Below are positions 27,339-39,370 of a DNA stretch of 64,000 nucleotides, piece after piece; position 1 is the first letter of the stretch, and each line of letters opens with the position of its first letter. The stretch is from an uncultured Pelagibacteraceae bacterium (GTDB lineage Bacteria > Pseudomonadota > Alphaproteobacteria > Pelagibacterales > Pelagibacteraceae). Below the pieces are notes generated by a model that saw nothing but the letters and a program-made list of their open reading frames with translations, did no database searches and had not been told where the DNA came from. A program made the translations under genes and the position numbers. The stretch lies in contig CACJDV010000001.1 in the NCBI GenBank assembly GCA_902592265.1, positions 124,001 through 188,000 on the forward strand, read 5' to 3'.

Positions 27339-27711
27339 ACCTCCTCTATCACCACATATTCAAATTTATAGATGGCATATTTCCTCTTTGGTTTCTATTA
27401 CTCATAGAATTACAGGAATAATAAATATTATTGGAATTACTTTTATTTGCATTTGGTCTTCCTTACTTCTTCTTGGAGAAAATAATTATGAAGCAATTAA
27501 TTTATTTTTAAAATCATTATTTGGAAAATTTATCATTTTGGGAATCACCTGGTCTTTTTCATTTCAAATATTAAGTGAAATTCGTCACTTAATAATGGAT
27601 CTGGGTTATGGTTTTGAATTGAAGATAACTAGGGTTACGGGTTTAATAGTAATATTGGGATCAATATTTTTGACAATTATTTTTTTTACATTAGGAAAAA
27701 ATTTTATTTAG
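27328..27711 (+). CDS. sdhC: Succinate dehydrogenase cytochrome b subunit SdhC, heme ligand altered
   Basis: A 127-aa membrane anchor of complex II with three hydrophobic helices. The quinone-site residues of E. coli SdhC are kept in SITHRITG (Ser23, His26, Arg27 here). The second helix aligns without gaps to the E. coli sequence over KFI...G...IRHLIMDLGY, but the position of the axial heme ligand (E. coli His84) is Gln80 (SFQILSEIRH). Family identity is secure from the motifs and from sdhDAB next to it. The gene overlaps asd by 11 bases. Confidence 0.94.
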   Translation: MENKPPLSPHIQIYRWHISSLVSITHRITGIINIIGITFICIWSSLLLLGENNYEAINLFLKSLFGKFIILGITWSFSFQILSEIRHLIMDLGYGFELKITRVTGLIVILGSIFLTIIFFTLGKNFI

Positions 27712-27712
27712 T

Positions 27713-28036
27713 ATGATTAGCGCAACTAAAAAATGGATTTTTCTAAAGATAAGTGGAGCTTTGCTAGTTCCATTGATGACATGGTTTATTTTAAATTTAA
27801 CAATGATTTATGATAAAGAATACTTAAATCTAATAGAATTTTTTACAAATCCTTTATCTAAATTTTTGTTTAGTATTTTTATAATAAATGCTTATTTTTT
27901 TTCTGCTTTAAGTATAAGTGAGGTTTTTGAGGATTATATTAAAAATGATAAAATCAAAAGTGTCGCAAATAAGCTTTTATATGCATCAGCAGTAGTAATT
28001 CCTTTAATTACAATTATATTAATATCTAGCTTATGA
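27713..28036 (+). CDS. sdhD: Succinate dehydrogenase membrane anchor SdhD, without any histidine
   Basis: A 107-aa anchor with three hydrophobic helices. The conserved Asp-Tyr of the quinone site is present in EVFEDYIKN (Asp74, Tyr75). At the spacing where E. coli has the heme ligand His71 this protein has Phe63, and the whole protein contains no His and no Cys, so neither the usual ligand nor the Cys used by yeast is available. It overlaps sdhA by 4 bases (ATGA). Assignment relies mainly on position between sdhC and sdhA plus the DY motif. Confidence 0.88.
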   Translation: MISATKKWIFLKISGALLVPLMTWFILNLTMIYDKEYLNLIEFFTNPLSKFLFSIFIINAYFFSALSISEVFEDYIKNDKIKSVANKLLYASAVVIPLITIILISSL

Positions 28037-29808
28037 GTTCATATAAAATAATAGATCATGAATATGACGTTGTAGTTCTAGGTGCTGGTGGTTCTGGCTT
28101 AAGAGCCGCTGTTGGTTTAAGTGAAGCAGGATTAAAAACTGCATGTATTTCAAAAGTATTCCCAACAAGAAGTCATACTTCTGCTGCGCAAGGTGGAATT
28201 TCAGCTGCCCTTGGAAACATGGGCGAAGATGATTGGCGTTGGCATATGTATGATACTGTAAAAGGAGCAGACTGGTTAGGAGACCAAGATAGCATTGAGT
28301 ATCTTTGCAAAGAAGCTCCTAAGGCAGTTATTGAATTAGAAAAATATGGTGTCCCATTTAGTAGAACAGAGGATGGCAAAATTTATCAAAGACCTTTTGG
28401 AGGAATGACCAAAAATTATGGAAATGGAATAGTTCAAAGAACATGTGCTGCAGCTGATCGAACAGGACACGCAATTTTGCACACTCTTTATGGTCAAGCT
28501 TTAAAACATAAGACAGAGTTTTTTATTGAGTATTTTGCTCTCGATCTTTTAATGAAAGACGGGGAATGTAAAGGATTGATAGCATGGAATTTAAATGATG
28601 GAACTATTCATCGATTTAGATCTCATATTGTTATCATAGCTACAGGTGGCTATGGAAAAGTTTACTATTCTGCAACATCTGCTCATACATGCACTGGCGA
28701 TGGAAATGCAATGGTGTTAAGAGCAGGTTTACCGTTACAAGACATGGAGTTTGTACAATTTCATCCAACTGGAATTTATGGACACGGCACATTAATAACA
28801 GAAGGTGCGAGAGGTGAAGGAGGTTATCTTACAAATTCTAAAGGTGAAAGATTTATGGAAAGATACGCGCCTAAAGCTAAGGATTTAGCATCACGTGACG
28901 TTGTAAGTAGATCAATGTCAATAGAAATTAATGAAGGAAGAGGAGTAGGAAAAGATCAAGATCATGTTCATTTGAACTTAAGTCATCTAGATAAAGAAAT
29001 TATAGAAAGTAGATTGCCAGGTATAACAGATGCAGCAAGATTATTTGCCAATGTAGATGTTACTAAGGAACCAATTCCAGTTGTTCCCACAGTTCATTAT
29101 AATATGGGTGGTATACCAACTAATTATAAAGCAGAAGTTTTGACTGTAAATGGTTCTGAAAAAACCGTTCCAGGACTAATGGCCATTGGAGAAGCAGCTT
29201 GTGTTTCGGTGCATGGAGCAAATAGATTGGGGTCTAACTCTTTAATTGATCTTGTTGTTTTTGGAAGAGCAGCTGCAAAAAGAGCTGCTGAACTAATTAA
29301 ACCTGGTACACCACATGAGAAAATTAGTGAGTCAGAAACTCAAAAATGTTTAGATCGTTTTGATAAGATTAGAAACTCTGATGGAGATATTGGTACTGCT
29401 GAACTAAGACTGTCCATGCAAAAAACAATGCAATCAAAATGTGCAGTTTTTAGAACAGAGAAAACACTTAAAGAGGGTGTTGATGAAATAAGAAAAACGT
29501 TTGATGGAATGGACTCTTTATCGGTTAAAGATAAATCTTTAATATTTAATACTGACCTAGTAGAAACTTTAGAATTTGATAATTTGATAAGACAAGCTGT
29601 TGTGACAGTTGACTCTGCCTATAGTAGAAAAGAAAGTAGAGGAGCTCATGCAAGAGAAGATTATCCAAAAAGAGATGATGAGAAGTTTATGCAACATACA
29701 TTAGCTTGGTGTGATGGAAAAAAGTCAAAAATAAGTTATAGAGATGTTCATAAGTCTACGTTGACCAATGAAGTACAGTATTTTCCACCTCAGGAGAGAG
29801 TATATTAA
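28033..29808 (+). CDS. sdhA: Succinate dehydrogenase flavoprotein subunit
   Basis: The catalytic subunit (591 aa) that oxidises succinate to fumarate with covalently bound [20 protein letters not shown] is the FAD dinucleotide fold, and [15 protein letters not shown] carries the His to which FAD is attached. [21 protein letters not shown] and [14 protein letters not shown] are the substrate and active-site regions. It overlaps sdhD by 4 bases and sdhB by 1, so the four subunits are made together. It is a TCA-cycle enzyme at the inner face of the cytoplasmic membrane. Confidence 0.98.
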   Translation: MSSYKIIDHEYDVVVLGAGGSGLRAAVGLSEAGLKTACISKVFPTRSHTSAAQGGISAALGNMGEDDWRWHMYDTVKGADWLGDQDSIEYLCKEAPKAVIELEKYGVPFSRTEDGKIYQRPFGGMTKNYGNGIVQRTCAAADRTGHAILHTLYGQALKHKTEFFIEYFALDLLMKDGECKGLIAWNLNDGTIHRFRSHIVIIATGGYGKVYYSATSAHTCTGDGNAMVLRAGLPLQDMEFVQFHPTGIYGHGTLITEGARGEGGYLTNSKGERFMERYAPKAKDLASRDVVSRSMSIEINEGRGVGKDQDHVHLNLSHLDKEIIESRLPGITDAARLFANVDVTKEPIPVVPTVHYNMGGIPTNYKAEVLTVNGSEKTVPGLMAIGEAACVSVHGANRLGSNSLIDLVVFGRAAAKRAAELIKPGTPHEKISESETQKCLDRFDKIRNSDGDIGTAELRLSMQKTMQSKCAVFRTEKTLKEGVDEIRKTFDGMDSLSVKDKSLIFNTDLVETLEFDNLIRQAVVTVDSAYSRKESRGAHAREDYPKRDDEKFMQHTLAWCDGKKSKISYRDVHKSTLTNEVQYFPPQERVY

Positions 29809-30587
29809 TGGTGCAAATCAGTTTACCTGAGAATTCCAAAACGAAAAAAGGTAAATATTTTAAAGATAAAACCGGCTCAAAAAATTTAAGAAAAGTTAAT
29901 GTTTATAGATGGGATCCATCTTCAGGAGAAAGTCCGAGAGTCGACACATATGAAGTTGATATGGATAATTGCCCATCAAAAGTATTAGATATTTTAAACA
30001 AAATTAAAAATGAAATAGACCCCACTCTTGCTTACAGACGATCATGTGCTCATGGTGTGTGTGGATCGTGTGCAATGAACATGGGTGGTAAAAATGGTCT
30101 TGCTTGTACAACTCCTCATGAAAGTATTGATGGAGATATTGATATTTATCCCTTGCCACACTTAAAAGTTAAAAAAGACCTGATAGGAGATTTAGATGGA
30201 TTGTACAAACAATATAAATCTATTGAGCCATGGTTAAAATCGAGTTCAAAATCTGAGTCAGCTGAATTGATACAATCAAAAGAAGATAGAGCAAAGCTTG
30301 ATGGTGCTTATGAATGTATTATGTGTGCTTGTTGTTCTACTTCTTGTCCAAGTTATTGGTGGAATGGAGATAAGTATTTAGGACCTGCAGTTTTATTACA
30401 AGCTTATAGATGGATCATTGACAGCAGAGATGAGGAAAGACAAGCTAGATTAAAAAAAGTAGCAGATGAACTTAAATTGTATCGTTGTCATACTATTCTA
30501 AACTGTACTAGTGCATGCCCTAAAGGTTTAAACCCTGCAAAGGCGATCGCTGAAATAAAGAAAATGTTAGCAACAGCCAATATTTAA
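29808..30587 (+). CDS. sdhB: Succinate dehydrogenase iron-sulfur subunit
   Basis: Carries electrons from SdhA to quinone through three Fe-S clusters; 259 aa. Cys ligands for [2Fe-2S] lie in [15 protein letters not shown] plus GLACTT; those of the other clusters lie in [17 protein letters not shown] and [12 protein letters not shown]. The Trp-rich SYWWN segment contributes to the quinone site and is kept. The start shares a base with the sdhA stop (TAATG). It is the last sdh gene; a 42-base gap precedes mmsA. Confidence 0.98.
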   Translation: MVQISLPENSKTKKGKYFKDKTGSKNLRKVNVYRWDPSSGESPRVDTYEVDMDNCPSKVLDILNKIKNEIDPTLAYRRSCAHGVCGSCAMNMGGKNGLACTTPHESIDGDIDIYPLPHLKVKKDLIGDLDGLYKQYKSIEPWLKSSSKSESAELIQSKEDRAKLDGAYECIMCACCSTSCPSYWWNGDKYLGPAVLLQAYRWIIDSRDEERQARLKKVADELKLYRCHTILNCTSACPKGLNPAKAIAEIKKMLATANI

Positions 30588-30629
30588 ACAATAGACTAAT
30601 AAGAATTTTTAATCTAAAAGATCCTATTC

Positions 30630-32123
30630 ATGAAATTAATTGAACATTTTGTAAGTGGGAAGATAATTCCCGGAAATTCAGATAAAAAAGGAAAAGTTTT
30701 TAATCCCGCTACTGGCGAACAGGAAAAGGAAGTAAGACTTGCCTCCTCTAGTGACTTAGACCAAGCAGTAGTAATTGCAAAAAAAGCTTTTGAGACATGG
30801 TCATTAAAACCTTCACTTCAAAGAGCAAGGATAATGTTTAAATTTAAAGAGTTAATTGAAAAAAATTCTGATGAATTGACACAATTAATTGTTTCTGAAC
30901 ACGGAAAAGTTTATGAGGATGCAAAAGGCTCATTAACACGAGGATTAGAAGTTGTAGAATTTGCTTGCGGAATACCACATTTGCTTAAAGGAGAATTTTC
31001 AGAAAATGTAGGGACAGATGTTGACAGCTGGTCAATGCGTCAACCACTAGGTGTTGTTGCCGGAATAACACCATTTAATTTTCCAGCTATGGTTCCGATG
31101 TGGATGTTTCCAATTGCTATTGCATGCGGAAATACATTTATATTAAAGCCATCAGAAAAAGATCCCTCTTGTGCAATAAGATTAGCAGAATTATTAAAAG
31201 AAGCTGGTCTTCCAGACGGTGTATTTAATGTGATTAATGGAGACAAAGAAGCAGTGGATGCAATTTTAAATAACAAAGATATTAAAGCAGTTAGTTTTGT
31301 TGGTTCAACTCCTATAGCTAAATATATTTACGAAAATTCAGCAAAAAATGAAAAAAGAGTTCAGGCATTAGGAGGAGCTAAAAATCATTTAGTAGTGATG
31401 CCAGACTGTGATTTAGATGGTGCTGTGAATGGCTTAATGGGTGCAGCTTATGGCTCCGCTGGAGAAAGATGTATGGCTCAGTCTGTGGCTGTAGCAGTTG
31501 GTGATATTGGAGATGAACTAGTGTCTAGATTATCAAAAAAAGCAGAGGCTTTAAAAGTTGGACCAGGAATGGATAAAAATTCAGAAATGGGCCCTTTAGT
31601 CACTAAAGAACATTTAGAAAAAGTAAAAAGTTATGTTGATTTGGGCGTAAAAGAGGGTGCGAAATTAGTTGTTGATGGAAGAAATTTAAAATTACAAGGA
31701 TATGAAAATGGCTTTTACATTGGTGGCTGTTTATTTGATAACGTGAAAAAAGATATGAGGATTTATAAAGAGGAAATATTCGGCCCAGTTCTATCTGTTG
31801 TAAGGGTTAAAACTTTTGAGGAGGCTTCTAAATTAATTAATGATCATGAATATGGAAATGGTGTAAGTATTTATACAAGAGATGGAGATGCTGGAAGAAC
31901 TTTTGCAAGCAAGATTCAGGTTGGAATGGTTGGTATAAATGTGCCAATACCTGTGCCGATGGCCTTTCATAGTTTTGGTGGTTGGAAAAGATCTTTGTTT
32001 GGAGATAGTGCAATGCATGGGATGGAAGGAATAAAATTTTATACTAAATTAAAAACGATAACCTCAAGATGGCCCTCAGGAATTAGATCTAATGCTGAAT
32101 TTGTGATGCCAACAATGAAATAA
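30630..32123 (+). CDS. mmsA: CoA-acylating methylmalonate-semialdehyde dehydrogenase
   Basis: Converts methylmalonate semialdehyde to propionyl-CoA, or malonate semialdehyde to acetyl-CoA, with CoA and NAD; 497 aa. MmsA-specific sequence is VAGITPFNFPAMVPMWMFPIAIACGN, and the catalytic Cys lies in GSAGERCMAQS near residue 285. The usual Glu of hydrolytic aldehyde dehydrogenases is not at the start of the ALGGAKNH segment, in keeping with CoA-dependent chemistry. It lies between sdhB and mdh, a location that links valine, beta-alanine or other 3-carbon breakdown to the TCA cycle. Confidence 0.94.
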   Translation: MKLIEHFVSGKIIPGNSDKKGKVFNPATGEQEKEVRLASSSDLDQAVVIAKKAFETWSLKPSLQRARIMFKFKELIEKNSDELTQLIVSEHGKVYEDAKGSLTRGLEVVEFACGIPHLLKGEFSENVGTDVDSWSMRQPLGVVAGITPFNFPAMVPMWMFPIAIACGNTFILKPSEKDPSCAIRLAELLKEAGLPDGVFNVINGDKEAVDAILNNKDIKAVSFVGSTPIAKYIYENSAKNEKRVQALGGAKNHLVVMPDCDLDGAVNGLMGAAYGSAGERCMAQSVAVAVGDIGDELVSRLSKKAEALKVGPGMDKNSEMGPLVTKEHLEKVKSYVDLGVKEGAKLVVDGRNLKLQGYENGFYIGGCLFDNVKKDMRIYKEEIFGPVLSVVRVKTFEEASKLINDHEYGNGVSIYTRDGDAGRTFASKIQVGMVGINVPIPVPMAFHSFGGWKRSLFGDSAMHGMEGIKFYTKLKTITSRWPSGIRSNAEFVMPTMK

Positions 32124-32126
32124 TAA

Positions 32127-33091
<965 letters not shown>

Positions 33092-33092
<1 letters not shown>

Positions 33093-34252
33093 TGAATATA
33101 CACGAGCATCAAGCTAAACAAATTTTGAAAAAATTTGGAGCATCTGTACCAGAGGGTGTATTTGGCTCAACAGTTGAAGAGCTTTTAGAGAAATGTAAAT
33201 CACTAAAAACAGAAAAATATGTTTTAAAAGCTCAAATTCATGCTGGTGGAAGAGGAAAAGTTGGAGGTATTAAAATTGTAAGCACTCTTGAAGAACTTGA
33301 GAAATCTGCCAAAGAACTTTTAGGAAAAAAATTAATAACTCATCAGACTGGACCAGAAGGAAGAGAAGTTAAAAGATTATACGTAGAAGCTTCTTCAGAT
33401 ATTGAAAAAGAATTTTATCTATCATGTTTAGTAGATAGGGCCACTTCAAAAATTGCATTCATCTCTAGCTACCAAGGTGGAATGGATATTGAGGATGTAG
33501 CAAGTAAATCACCAGATAAAATTTTGAAAACCAAAGTAGAGTTAAAAGACAAAATCTCAAATGAAGAATGTGAAAAGATTATCCAAATATTTAAATTAGA
33601 GAATAATTCCAAAAATGAGGCAATATCTTTAATTAAATCAATTTATAAGATGTTTATTGAAACTGACGCAAATTTAGTTGAAATAAACCCTTTAATACTT
33701 TCAAAAGCAAAGAAAATTATTTGTTTAGATGCAAAGGTTATTTTCGATAGTAACGCTCTATTTAGACATCCTGAAATTTTAAAACTTAGAGATCTGAATG
33801 AGGAAGATTCCACTGAAATTGAAGCTAGCAAGCATGATCTTGCCTATATTAAATTAGATGGCAACATCGGATGTATGGTTAATGGAGCTGGCTTAGCAAT
33901 GGCTACTATGGATATAATAAAATTATATGGAGAAGAGCCAGCAAATTTTTTAGATGTTGGTGGAGGAGCATCTAAAGAAAAAGTATCAGCTGCTTTCAAA
34001 ATAATTTTGTCAGATGAGAATGTTAAGGGAATATTAATAAATATTTTTGGTGGTATAATGCGGTGTGATATTTTAGCCCAAGGCGTTGTAGATGCTGCAA
34101 AAGAAATGAAAATCAATGTTCCTCTAGTAGTAAGACTTGCTGGTACCAACTTTAAAGAAGGTAAAAAAATACTAGATAGTTCAGGTTTAAAATTAATATC
34201 TGCTGAAAATTTAGATGATGCAGCAAAAAAAATTGTAAAGGCAATAAAATAG
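33092..34252 (+). CDS. sucC: Succinyl-CoA synthetase beta subunit
   Basis: The nucleotide-binding subunit of succinyl-CoA synthetase; 386 aa. N-terminal ATP-grasp domain (MNIHEHQAKQILKKFGASVP, QIHAGGRGKVGGIK), Mg/nucleotide motif VEINPLIL, and C-terminal ligase domain with GNIGCMVNGAGLAMATMD and NIFGGIMRCD. It makes succinate and ATP or GTP from succinyl-CoA. sucD begins on the base after its stop. Confidence 0.98.
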
Positions 34253-35128
34253 ATGTCGGTTTTAGTTGATAAAAATACGAGATTAATCTGTCAAGGATTT
34301 ACAGGTTCTCATGGGACTTTTCATTCTGAGCAGGCAATAAAATATGGAACAAATTTAGTTGGAGGGGTGACACCAAAGAAAGGTGGCCAAAAACATTTAG
34401 GTCTTCCGGTTTTTAACACAGTAAAAGAGGCAAAAGACTCTGAGGGAGCTAATGCAACAATGATATATGTTCCAGCTAAATTTGCTGCATCAGCAATAGT
34501 TGAGGCGATCGATGCATCTATAGAATTGATCGTATGTATAACCGAGGGAATTCCTATTCTGGATATGCTAAGGGTTAAACAGAAATTAAATAATTCAAAA
34601 AGTAGATTAATTGGCCCTAATTGCCCTGGTATTATAACTCCTGATGAATGTAAAATCGGTATCATGCCTGGTAGCATCCATAAAAAAGGAACTGTTGGAA
34701 TAGTCTCAAGATCAGGAACTTTAACTTATGAAGCAGTCGCACAGACCACAGAAAATGGCTTGGGACAATCAACTTGCATTGGAATCGGCGGTGACCCTAT
34801 AAATGGTACAAATTTTATAGATTGTTTAGATTTATTTTTAAATGATGAAGGCACTCAATCAATTTTAATGATTGGTGAAATTGGTGGAACTGCCGAGGAA
34901 GACGCTGCAGATTTTATTAATAATCATAAAATAAAAAAACCAATTGTTGGATTTATAGCTGGAGTGACTGCTCCATCAGGACGAAGAATGGGTCATGCAG
35001 GAGCTATAATTTCAGGTGGTAAAGGTGGCGCAAAAGAAAAGATAAAAAAAATGGAGGATTGTGGAATAACTATGGCAAACTCTCCATCAAAAATTGGAAA
35101 AACATTATTAAATAAATTGTCTAATTGA
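34253..35128 (+). CDS. sucD: Succinyl-CoA synthetase alpha subunit
   Basis: The CoA-binding and phosphorylated subunit; 291 aa. The CoA-binding part includes [17 protein letters not shown] and [10 protein letters not shown]; the phosphorylated active-site His lies in [16 protein letters not shown] near residue 245. It abuts sucC. A promoter-like sequence for the following sucA overlaps its stop codon. Confidence 0.98.
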   Translation: MSVLVDKNTRLICQGFTGSHGTFHSEQAIKYGTNLVGGVTPKKGGQKHLGLPVFNTVKEAKDSEGANATMIYVPAKFAASAIVEAIDASIELIVCITEGIPILDMLRVKQKLNNSKSRLIGPNCPGIITPDECKIGIMPGSIHKKGTVGIVSRSGTLTYEAVAQTTENGLGQSTCIGIGGDPINGTNFIDCLDLFLNDEGTQSILMIGEIGGTAEEDAADFINNHKIKKPIVGFIAGVTAPSGRRMGHAGAIISGGKGGAKEKIKKMEDCGITMANSPSKIGKTLLNKLSN

Positions 35129-35152
35129 AAAATTCTTTTCTAGGTCTATATT
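35125..35152 (+). promoter_or_regulatory. Candidate promoter for sucA-sucB-lpdA
   Basis: TTGAAA (35125-35130) and TATATT (35147-35152) with 16-base spacing, overlapping the sucD stop. The predicted start would be about 4-6 bases before the sucA ATG (35164), leaving no room for a normal Shine-Dalgarno. The match is good but AT-rich background lowers confidence. Confidence 0.4.
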
Positions 35153-35163
35153 AACCAACAGAG

Positions 35164-38037
35164 ATGTCATCTTCTAAAAATTTTGAATTTGAGAAAACTG
35201 CTTTTTTAAGCAAGTCTAATAACGCTTTTATTGAGGAGATGTATCTTAAGTTCGTCAATAATGATCCATCTTTGCCTGATAGTTGGAAAACATATTTTCA
35301 TCAGATTGGTGATGAGGCAGATATAATTATAAATGAAATTAATGGCCCATCCTGGAGTCCATCAAAAAAAGTATCTATAAAAAGATTACAAAATTTAAAT
35401 AACGGTGATGAAAATCAGGGTGAATTAGTTTCAAAACAATCTAATGCAAATTCTATAAAAGCTGTTGCTATGATTAGATCTTACAGACAAAGAGGTCATT
35501 TGATTGCTAAATTAGATCCTCTAGGTCTTTTGAAGGCTGATTATTTAGAAGAACTCCATCCTGAGTCGTATGGATTTAAGAAGGAGGAATATAATAATAA
35601 AATTTTTTTAGATGGAGTCATTAACAGACAATATTCTAGCATTTCTGAAATTTTAAAATTTTTAAGAGATAAATATTGTGGATCCTTAGGTTTTGAATAT
35701 ATGCATATCTCAAATCCGACTGAAAGAAAATGGTTTAGAGACAGAGTTGAAAAAGCAGATGATTTTAAATTTACGCAGAATGGAAAAGAGGCTATTCTTA
35801 AAAAATTAATTCAAGCTGAAGGTTTTGAAAAATTTTTACATACAAAATACGTTGGTACAAAAAGATTTGGTTTAGATGGAGGTGAAAGTTTAATCCCCGC
35901 CCTTGAGCAAATAATTAAAATTGGTGGTCAATCAAAAGTAAAAGAAGTTAAAATAGGAATGTCTCATAGAGGAAGATTGAACGTTTTAGCCAATGTCTTA
36001 CAAAAATCTTATAAAAGAATTTTCAATGAATTTGCAGGAGAAGTTAGTTCAAAATCAGAGGATGACACAGGAGATGTCAAATATCATTTAGGGGCTTCAT
36101 CAAACAGAGAATTTGATGGAAATCATGTGCATGTAAGTTTAACAGATAATCCTTCACATCTTGAAGCAGTAAACCCTGTGGTATTAGGACAAACAAGGGC
36201 TAAACAATATTTCCATAAGGATAGAGAGAGAAATAAAGTTATACCAATTTTAATTCATGGAGATGCAGCTTTTGCAGGCCAAGGAGTTGTAGCAGAATGT
36301 TTTGCAATGTCTGGTCTTCCAGGACATAATACAGGTGGAACCATCCATATTATAGTGAACAACCAAATAGGCTTTACCACAAGTCCAAGATTTGCAAGAT
36401 CATCACCTTACCCTTCTGATATTGCTAAAATGGTTGAAGCGCCAATTATTCATGTTAATGGCGATGACCCTGAGGCAGTTGTTTATGCCGCAAGAATAGC
36501 AACTGACTTTAGATTAAAATTTAACAGAGATGTTGTTATAGACTTAATTTGTTATCGAAGATTTGGTCATAATGAGGGGGATGAACCGTCTTTTACTCAA
36601 CCATTAATGTATAAAAAAATCCGTTCACACCCTTCACCCATCAAAGTTTATGGTGAAAAATTAATAAATGAAGGATCAATTACTGATGATTATTTTAGAA
36701 GATCTATAAAAGAATTTAAGGAATTACTTGATGATCAATATAAGAATGCAAGAAATTATAAGCCTAAAATTGAATGGTTTGAGGGTACATGGTCAAGATA
36801 TAAACCAGCGAGAGGAAAAGATAAAAGAGGTGTTACGGGTTATGATGTTAAAAAATTAAAGAATATTTCTGAAAAAATAAATACAATACCTAAAGAAATT
36901 AACATCCATAAAACTATAGCTAAAGTCTTAGAAAATAGAAGATCAAACGTTAATAATGAGAAAAAAATTGATTGGTCTACGGCTGAAGCTTTAGCATTTG
37001 GATCTTTATTAGAGGAAGGTTACCCAGTAAGATTAGTAGGTCAGGACTCAGGAAGAGGTACATTTAGTCAAAGACATTCAGTATTAAGAAATCAAATAGA
37101 CAATACTCGATATGTTCCGTTAAACAAAATATCTAAAAATCAAAAGAATTTTGAAATTGTAGATAGTTTCTTATCTGAATTGGCTGTTTTAGGCTTTGAA
37201 TATGGTTATAGTTTAGTTGAACCTAATACACTTACAATTTGGGAAGCCCAATTTGGTGATTTTGCTAATGGTGCTCAAGTAGTCATAGATCAATTTATTG
37301 CTTCAGGAGAAAGAAAATGGTCAAGAGCTTCAGGGTTAGTTATGTTATTGCCTCACGGCTATGAAGGTCAAGGTCCTGAGCATTCTTCTGCTAGATTAGA
37401 AAGATTTTTACAATTATGTTCAAATGACAATATGCAGGTAATGAATTGCACAACACCTGCAAACTATTTTCATGCACTAAGAAGACAAATGCATAGAGAT
37501 TTCAGAAAACCTTTAATTATAATGACTCCAAAGTCTTTACTTAGACATAAACATTGTGTTTCAAGCTTAAGCGATTTTAGTAAAAAAAACACATTTCATA
37601 GAGTTTTATGGGATCACGCAATAGATCCAAAAGTGAAAGGTTTTATTAAATTGAAAAAAAAGGAAAAAATTAAAAAAGTAATTTTATGTTCAGGAAAAAT
37701 TTATTTTGATTTGCTTGAGGCTAGAGAAAAATTTAAGAGAGATGATCTTATATTTTATAGAATTGAGCAACTTTATCCTTTTCCAGCTAAGGCACTTGCA
37801 AAAGAGCTAAAACCTTATGCAAAAAAAGCTAAATTTTATTGGTGTCAGGAAGAACCAAAAAATATGGGAGCTTGGTTTTCTGCTAGAGATTATATCCAAT
37901 GGACATTAGATAATATAAAGGCTAATAATAAAAAGATTTCTTATATTGGAAGAAGTCCAGATGCGTCACCAGCTACTGGTTATGCAAAAAGACACATTTC
38001 ACAACAACAAGAAATTATTAAGAAAGTTTTTGAATAA
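35164..38037 (+). CDS. sucA: 2-Oxoglutarate dehydrogenase E1 component
   Basis: The thiamine-diphosphate-dependent E1 that decarboxylates 2-oxoglutarate; 957 aa, of usual length. N-terminal NNAFIEEMYLKFVNNDPSLPDSW binds the E2 core. KIGMSHRGRLNVLAN, IHGDAAFAGQGVVAE and IIVNNQIGFTTSPRF include the ThDP and Mg sites. The C-terminal half has GQDSGRGTFSQRHSVL and LPHGYEGQGPEHSSARLERFL. It starts an E1-E2-E3 group with sucB and lpdA. Confidence 0.98.
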   Translation: MSSSKNFEFEKTAFLSKSNNAFIEEMYLKFVNNDPSLPDSWKTYFHQIGDEADIIINEINGPSWSPSKKVSIKRLQNLNNGDENQGELVSKQSNANSIKAVAMIRSYRQRGHLIAKLDPLGLLKADYLEELHPESYGFKKEEYNNKIFLDGVINRQYSSISEILKFLRDKYCGSLGFEYMHISNPTERKWFRDRVEKADDFKFTQNGKEAILKKLIQAEGFEKFLHTKYVGTKRFGLDGGESLIPALEQIIKIGGQSKVKEVKIGMSHRGRLNVLANVLQKSYKRIFNEFAGEVSSKSEDDTGDVKYHLGASSNREFDGNHVHVSLTDNPSHLEAVNPVVLGQTRAKQYFHKDRERNKVIPILIHGDAAFAGQGVVAECFAMSGLPGHNTGGTIHIIVNNQIGFTTSPRFARSSPYPSDIAKMVEAPIIHVNGDDPEAVVYAARIATDFRLKFNRDVVIDLICYRRFGHNEGDEPSFTQPLMYKKIRSHPSPIKVYGEKLINEGSITDDYFRRSIKEFKELLDDQYKNARNYKPKIEWFEGTWSRYKPARGKDKRGVTGYDVKKLKNISEKINTIPKEINIHKTIAKVLENRRSNVNNEKKIDWSTAEALAFGSLLEEGYPVRLVGQDSGRGTFSQRHSVLRNQIDNTRYVPLNKISKNQKNFEIVDSFLSELAVLGFEYGYSLVEPNTLTIWEAQFGDFANGAQVVIDQFIASGERKWSRASGLVMLLPHGYEGQGPEHSSARLERFLQLCSNDNMQVMNCTTPANYFHALRRQMHRDFRKPLIIMTPKSLLRHKHCVSSLSDFSKKNTFHRVLWDHAIDPKVKGFIKLKKKEKIKKVILCSGKIYFDLLEAREKFKRDDLIFYRIEQLYPFPAKALAKELKPYAKKAKFYWCQEEPKNMGAWFSARDYIQWTLDNIKANNKKISYIGRSPDASPATGYAKRHISQQQEIIKKVFE

Positions 38038-38043
38038 TTTAAA

Positions 38044-39369
38044 ATGAGTGAAAAAATATTAGTTCCAGCTCTTGGAGAAAGTATAACAGAGGCAACGGTT
38101 TCAAAATGGTTAAAGAACGAGGGAGATTCGGTTGAAGCTGATGAACCAATTGTAGAGCTAGAGACAGATAAGGTAAATTTAGAAGTCCCCTCACCAGTGA
38201 CAGGGCAGTTATCCAAAATAAATTCCAAAGATGGTTCAGTAGTTCAAGTTGGAGAAATTTTAGGCTCGGTTTATGAAACTGATATTAAAGTAAAAAAAAC
38301 AGATGAAATCACAAAAATTCAGCCAACAAATTTACAAAAAGATGAAAAGTTAAATGAGGAAGACAATGTAATAAAGTTAGATCCAATTAAAGAACAAGTT
38401 GAACCAAATATTTTTGAGGAAAAAGAAAATAAAAATAATGTGAAAGAGGAGCCTCTAGTTTTAACAGATGAAATAAAAAGCAGTGAAACAGAGGAAGATT
38501 CTCCCGAAGAAAATCAAATTTTATCCCCAGCAGTAAGAAAAATGGTAAATGAAAATAATATCGATCTTAAATCAGTAAAAGGATCTGGAAAAGATGGTAG
38601 AGTTCTCAAAGGTGATCTAATAAGCTTGATGGGAGTAAATCCTTTACCTTCCGAAAGAAAAATTAAATATGGTCAGGAAGAGAGAATTAAAATGACCAGG
38701 TTAAGACAAACAATAGCAAAAAGGCTGAAACAAGCACAGGAAAATGCTGCACTACTCACCACCTTTAATGAAGTAGACATGACAAATATAATTAATATGA
38801 GAAAAGATAACCAGGAAGATTTCCAAAGTAGATATGGTATTAAGCTTGGCTTTATGTCATTTTTCGTTAAGGCTTGTATAGTGGCTTTAAAAAATTTCCC
38901 AGCTATTAACGCTGAAATAGATGGGGACACAATTGTTTACAAAAATTATTATAATATAAGTTTTGCAGTTGGAACAGATAAAGGTCTTGTAGTCCCAGTT
39001 TTAAAGAATGCAGATGAATTATCTTTTGCAGACATTGAAAAAAATATTAAAGAAATTTCTGAAAAAGCAAAAAGTGGAAAACTTGTAATTGAAGATCTCC
39101 AAGGAGGTACTTTCACTATTAGCAATGGTGGAGTTTATGGGTCGATGCTTTCAACTCCAATTCTTAACTTACCTCAATCTGGAGTATTAGGGATGCACAA
39201 TATTGTCGATAGACCTATTGTAGTGGATGGTGAAATTAAGATAAGACCAGTAATGTATTTAGCATTATCGTATGATCATAGAATTATTGATGGCAAAGAG
39301 TCCGTATCCTTTCTTAAAATGATTAAAGAGAGTCTTGAGGACCCTAGAAGGTTATTTTTGGATATTTAG
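38044..39369 (+). CDS. sucB: 2-Oxoglutarate dehydrogenase E2 (dihydrolipoyl succinyltransferase)
   Basis: The succinyltransferase core of the complex; 441 aa. One lipoyl domain at the N-terminus with the lipoyl-Lys in [15 protein letters not shown] near residue 42, then an acidic linker (about 90-155), an E3-binding domain ([33 protein letters not shown]) and a catalytic domain ending in [18 protein letters not shown] with the active His and Asp. It lies 6 bases after sucA and is followed at once by lpdA. Confidence 0.97.
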   Translation: MSEKILVPALGESITEATVSKWLKNEGDSVEADEPIVELETDKVNLEVPSPVTGQLSKINSKDGSVVQVGEILGSVYETDIKVKKTDEITKIQPTNLQKDEKLNEEDNVIKLDPIKEQVEPNIFEEKENKNNVKEEPLVLTDEIKSSETEEDSPEENQILSPAVRKMVNENNIDLKSVKGSGKDGRVLKGDLISLMGVNPLPSERKIKYGQEERIKMTRLRQTIAKRLKQAQENAALLTTFNEVDMTNIINMRKDNQEDFQSRYGIKLGFMSFFVKACIVALKNFPAINAEIDGDTIVYKNYYNISFAVGTDKGLVVPVLKNADELSFADIEKNIKEISEKAKSGKLVIEDLQGGTFTISNGGVYGSMLSTPILNLPQSGVLGMHNIVDRPIVVDGEIKIRPVMYLALSYDHRIIDGKESVSFLKMIKESLEDPRRLFLDI

Positions 39370-39370
39370 G

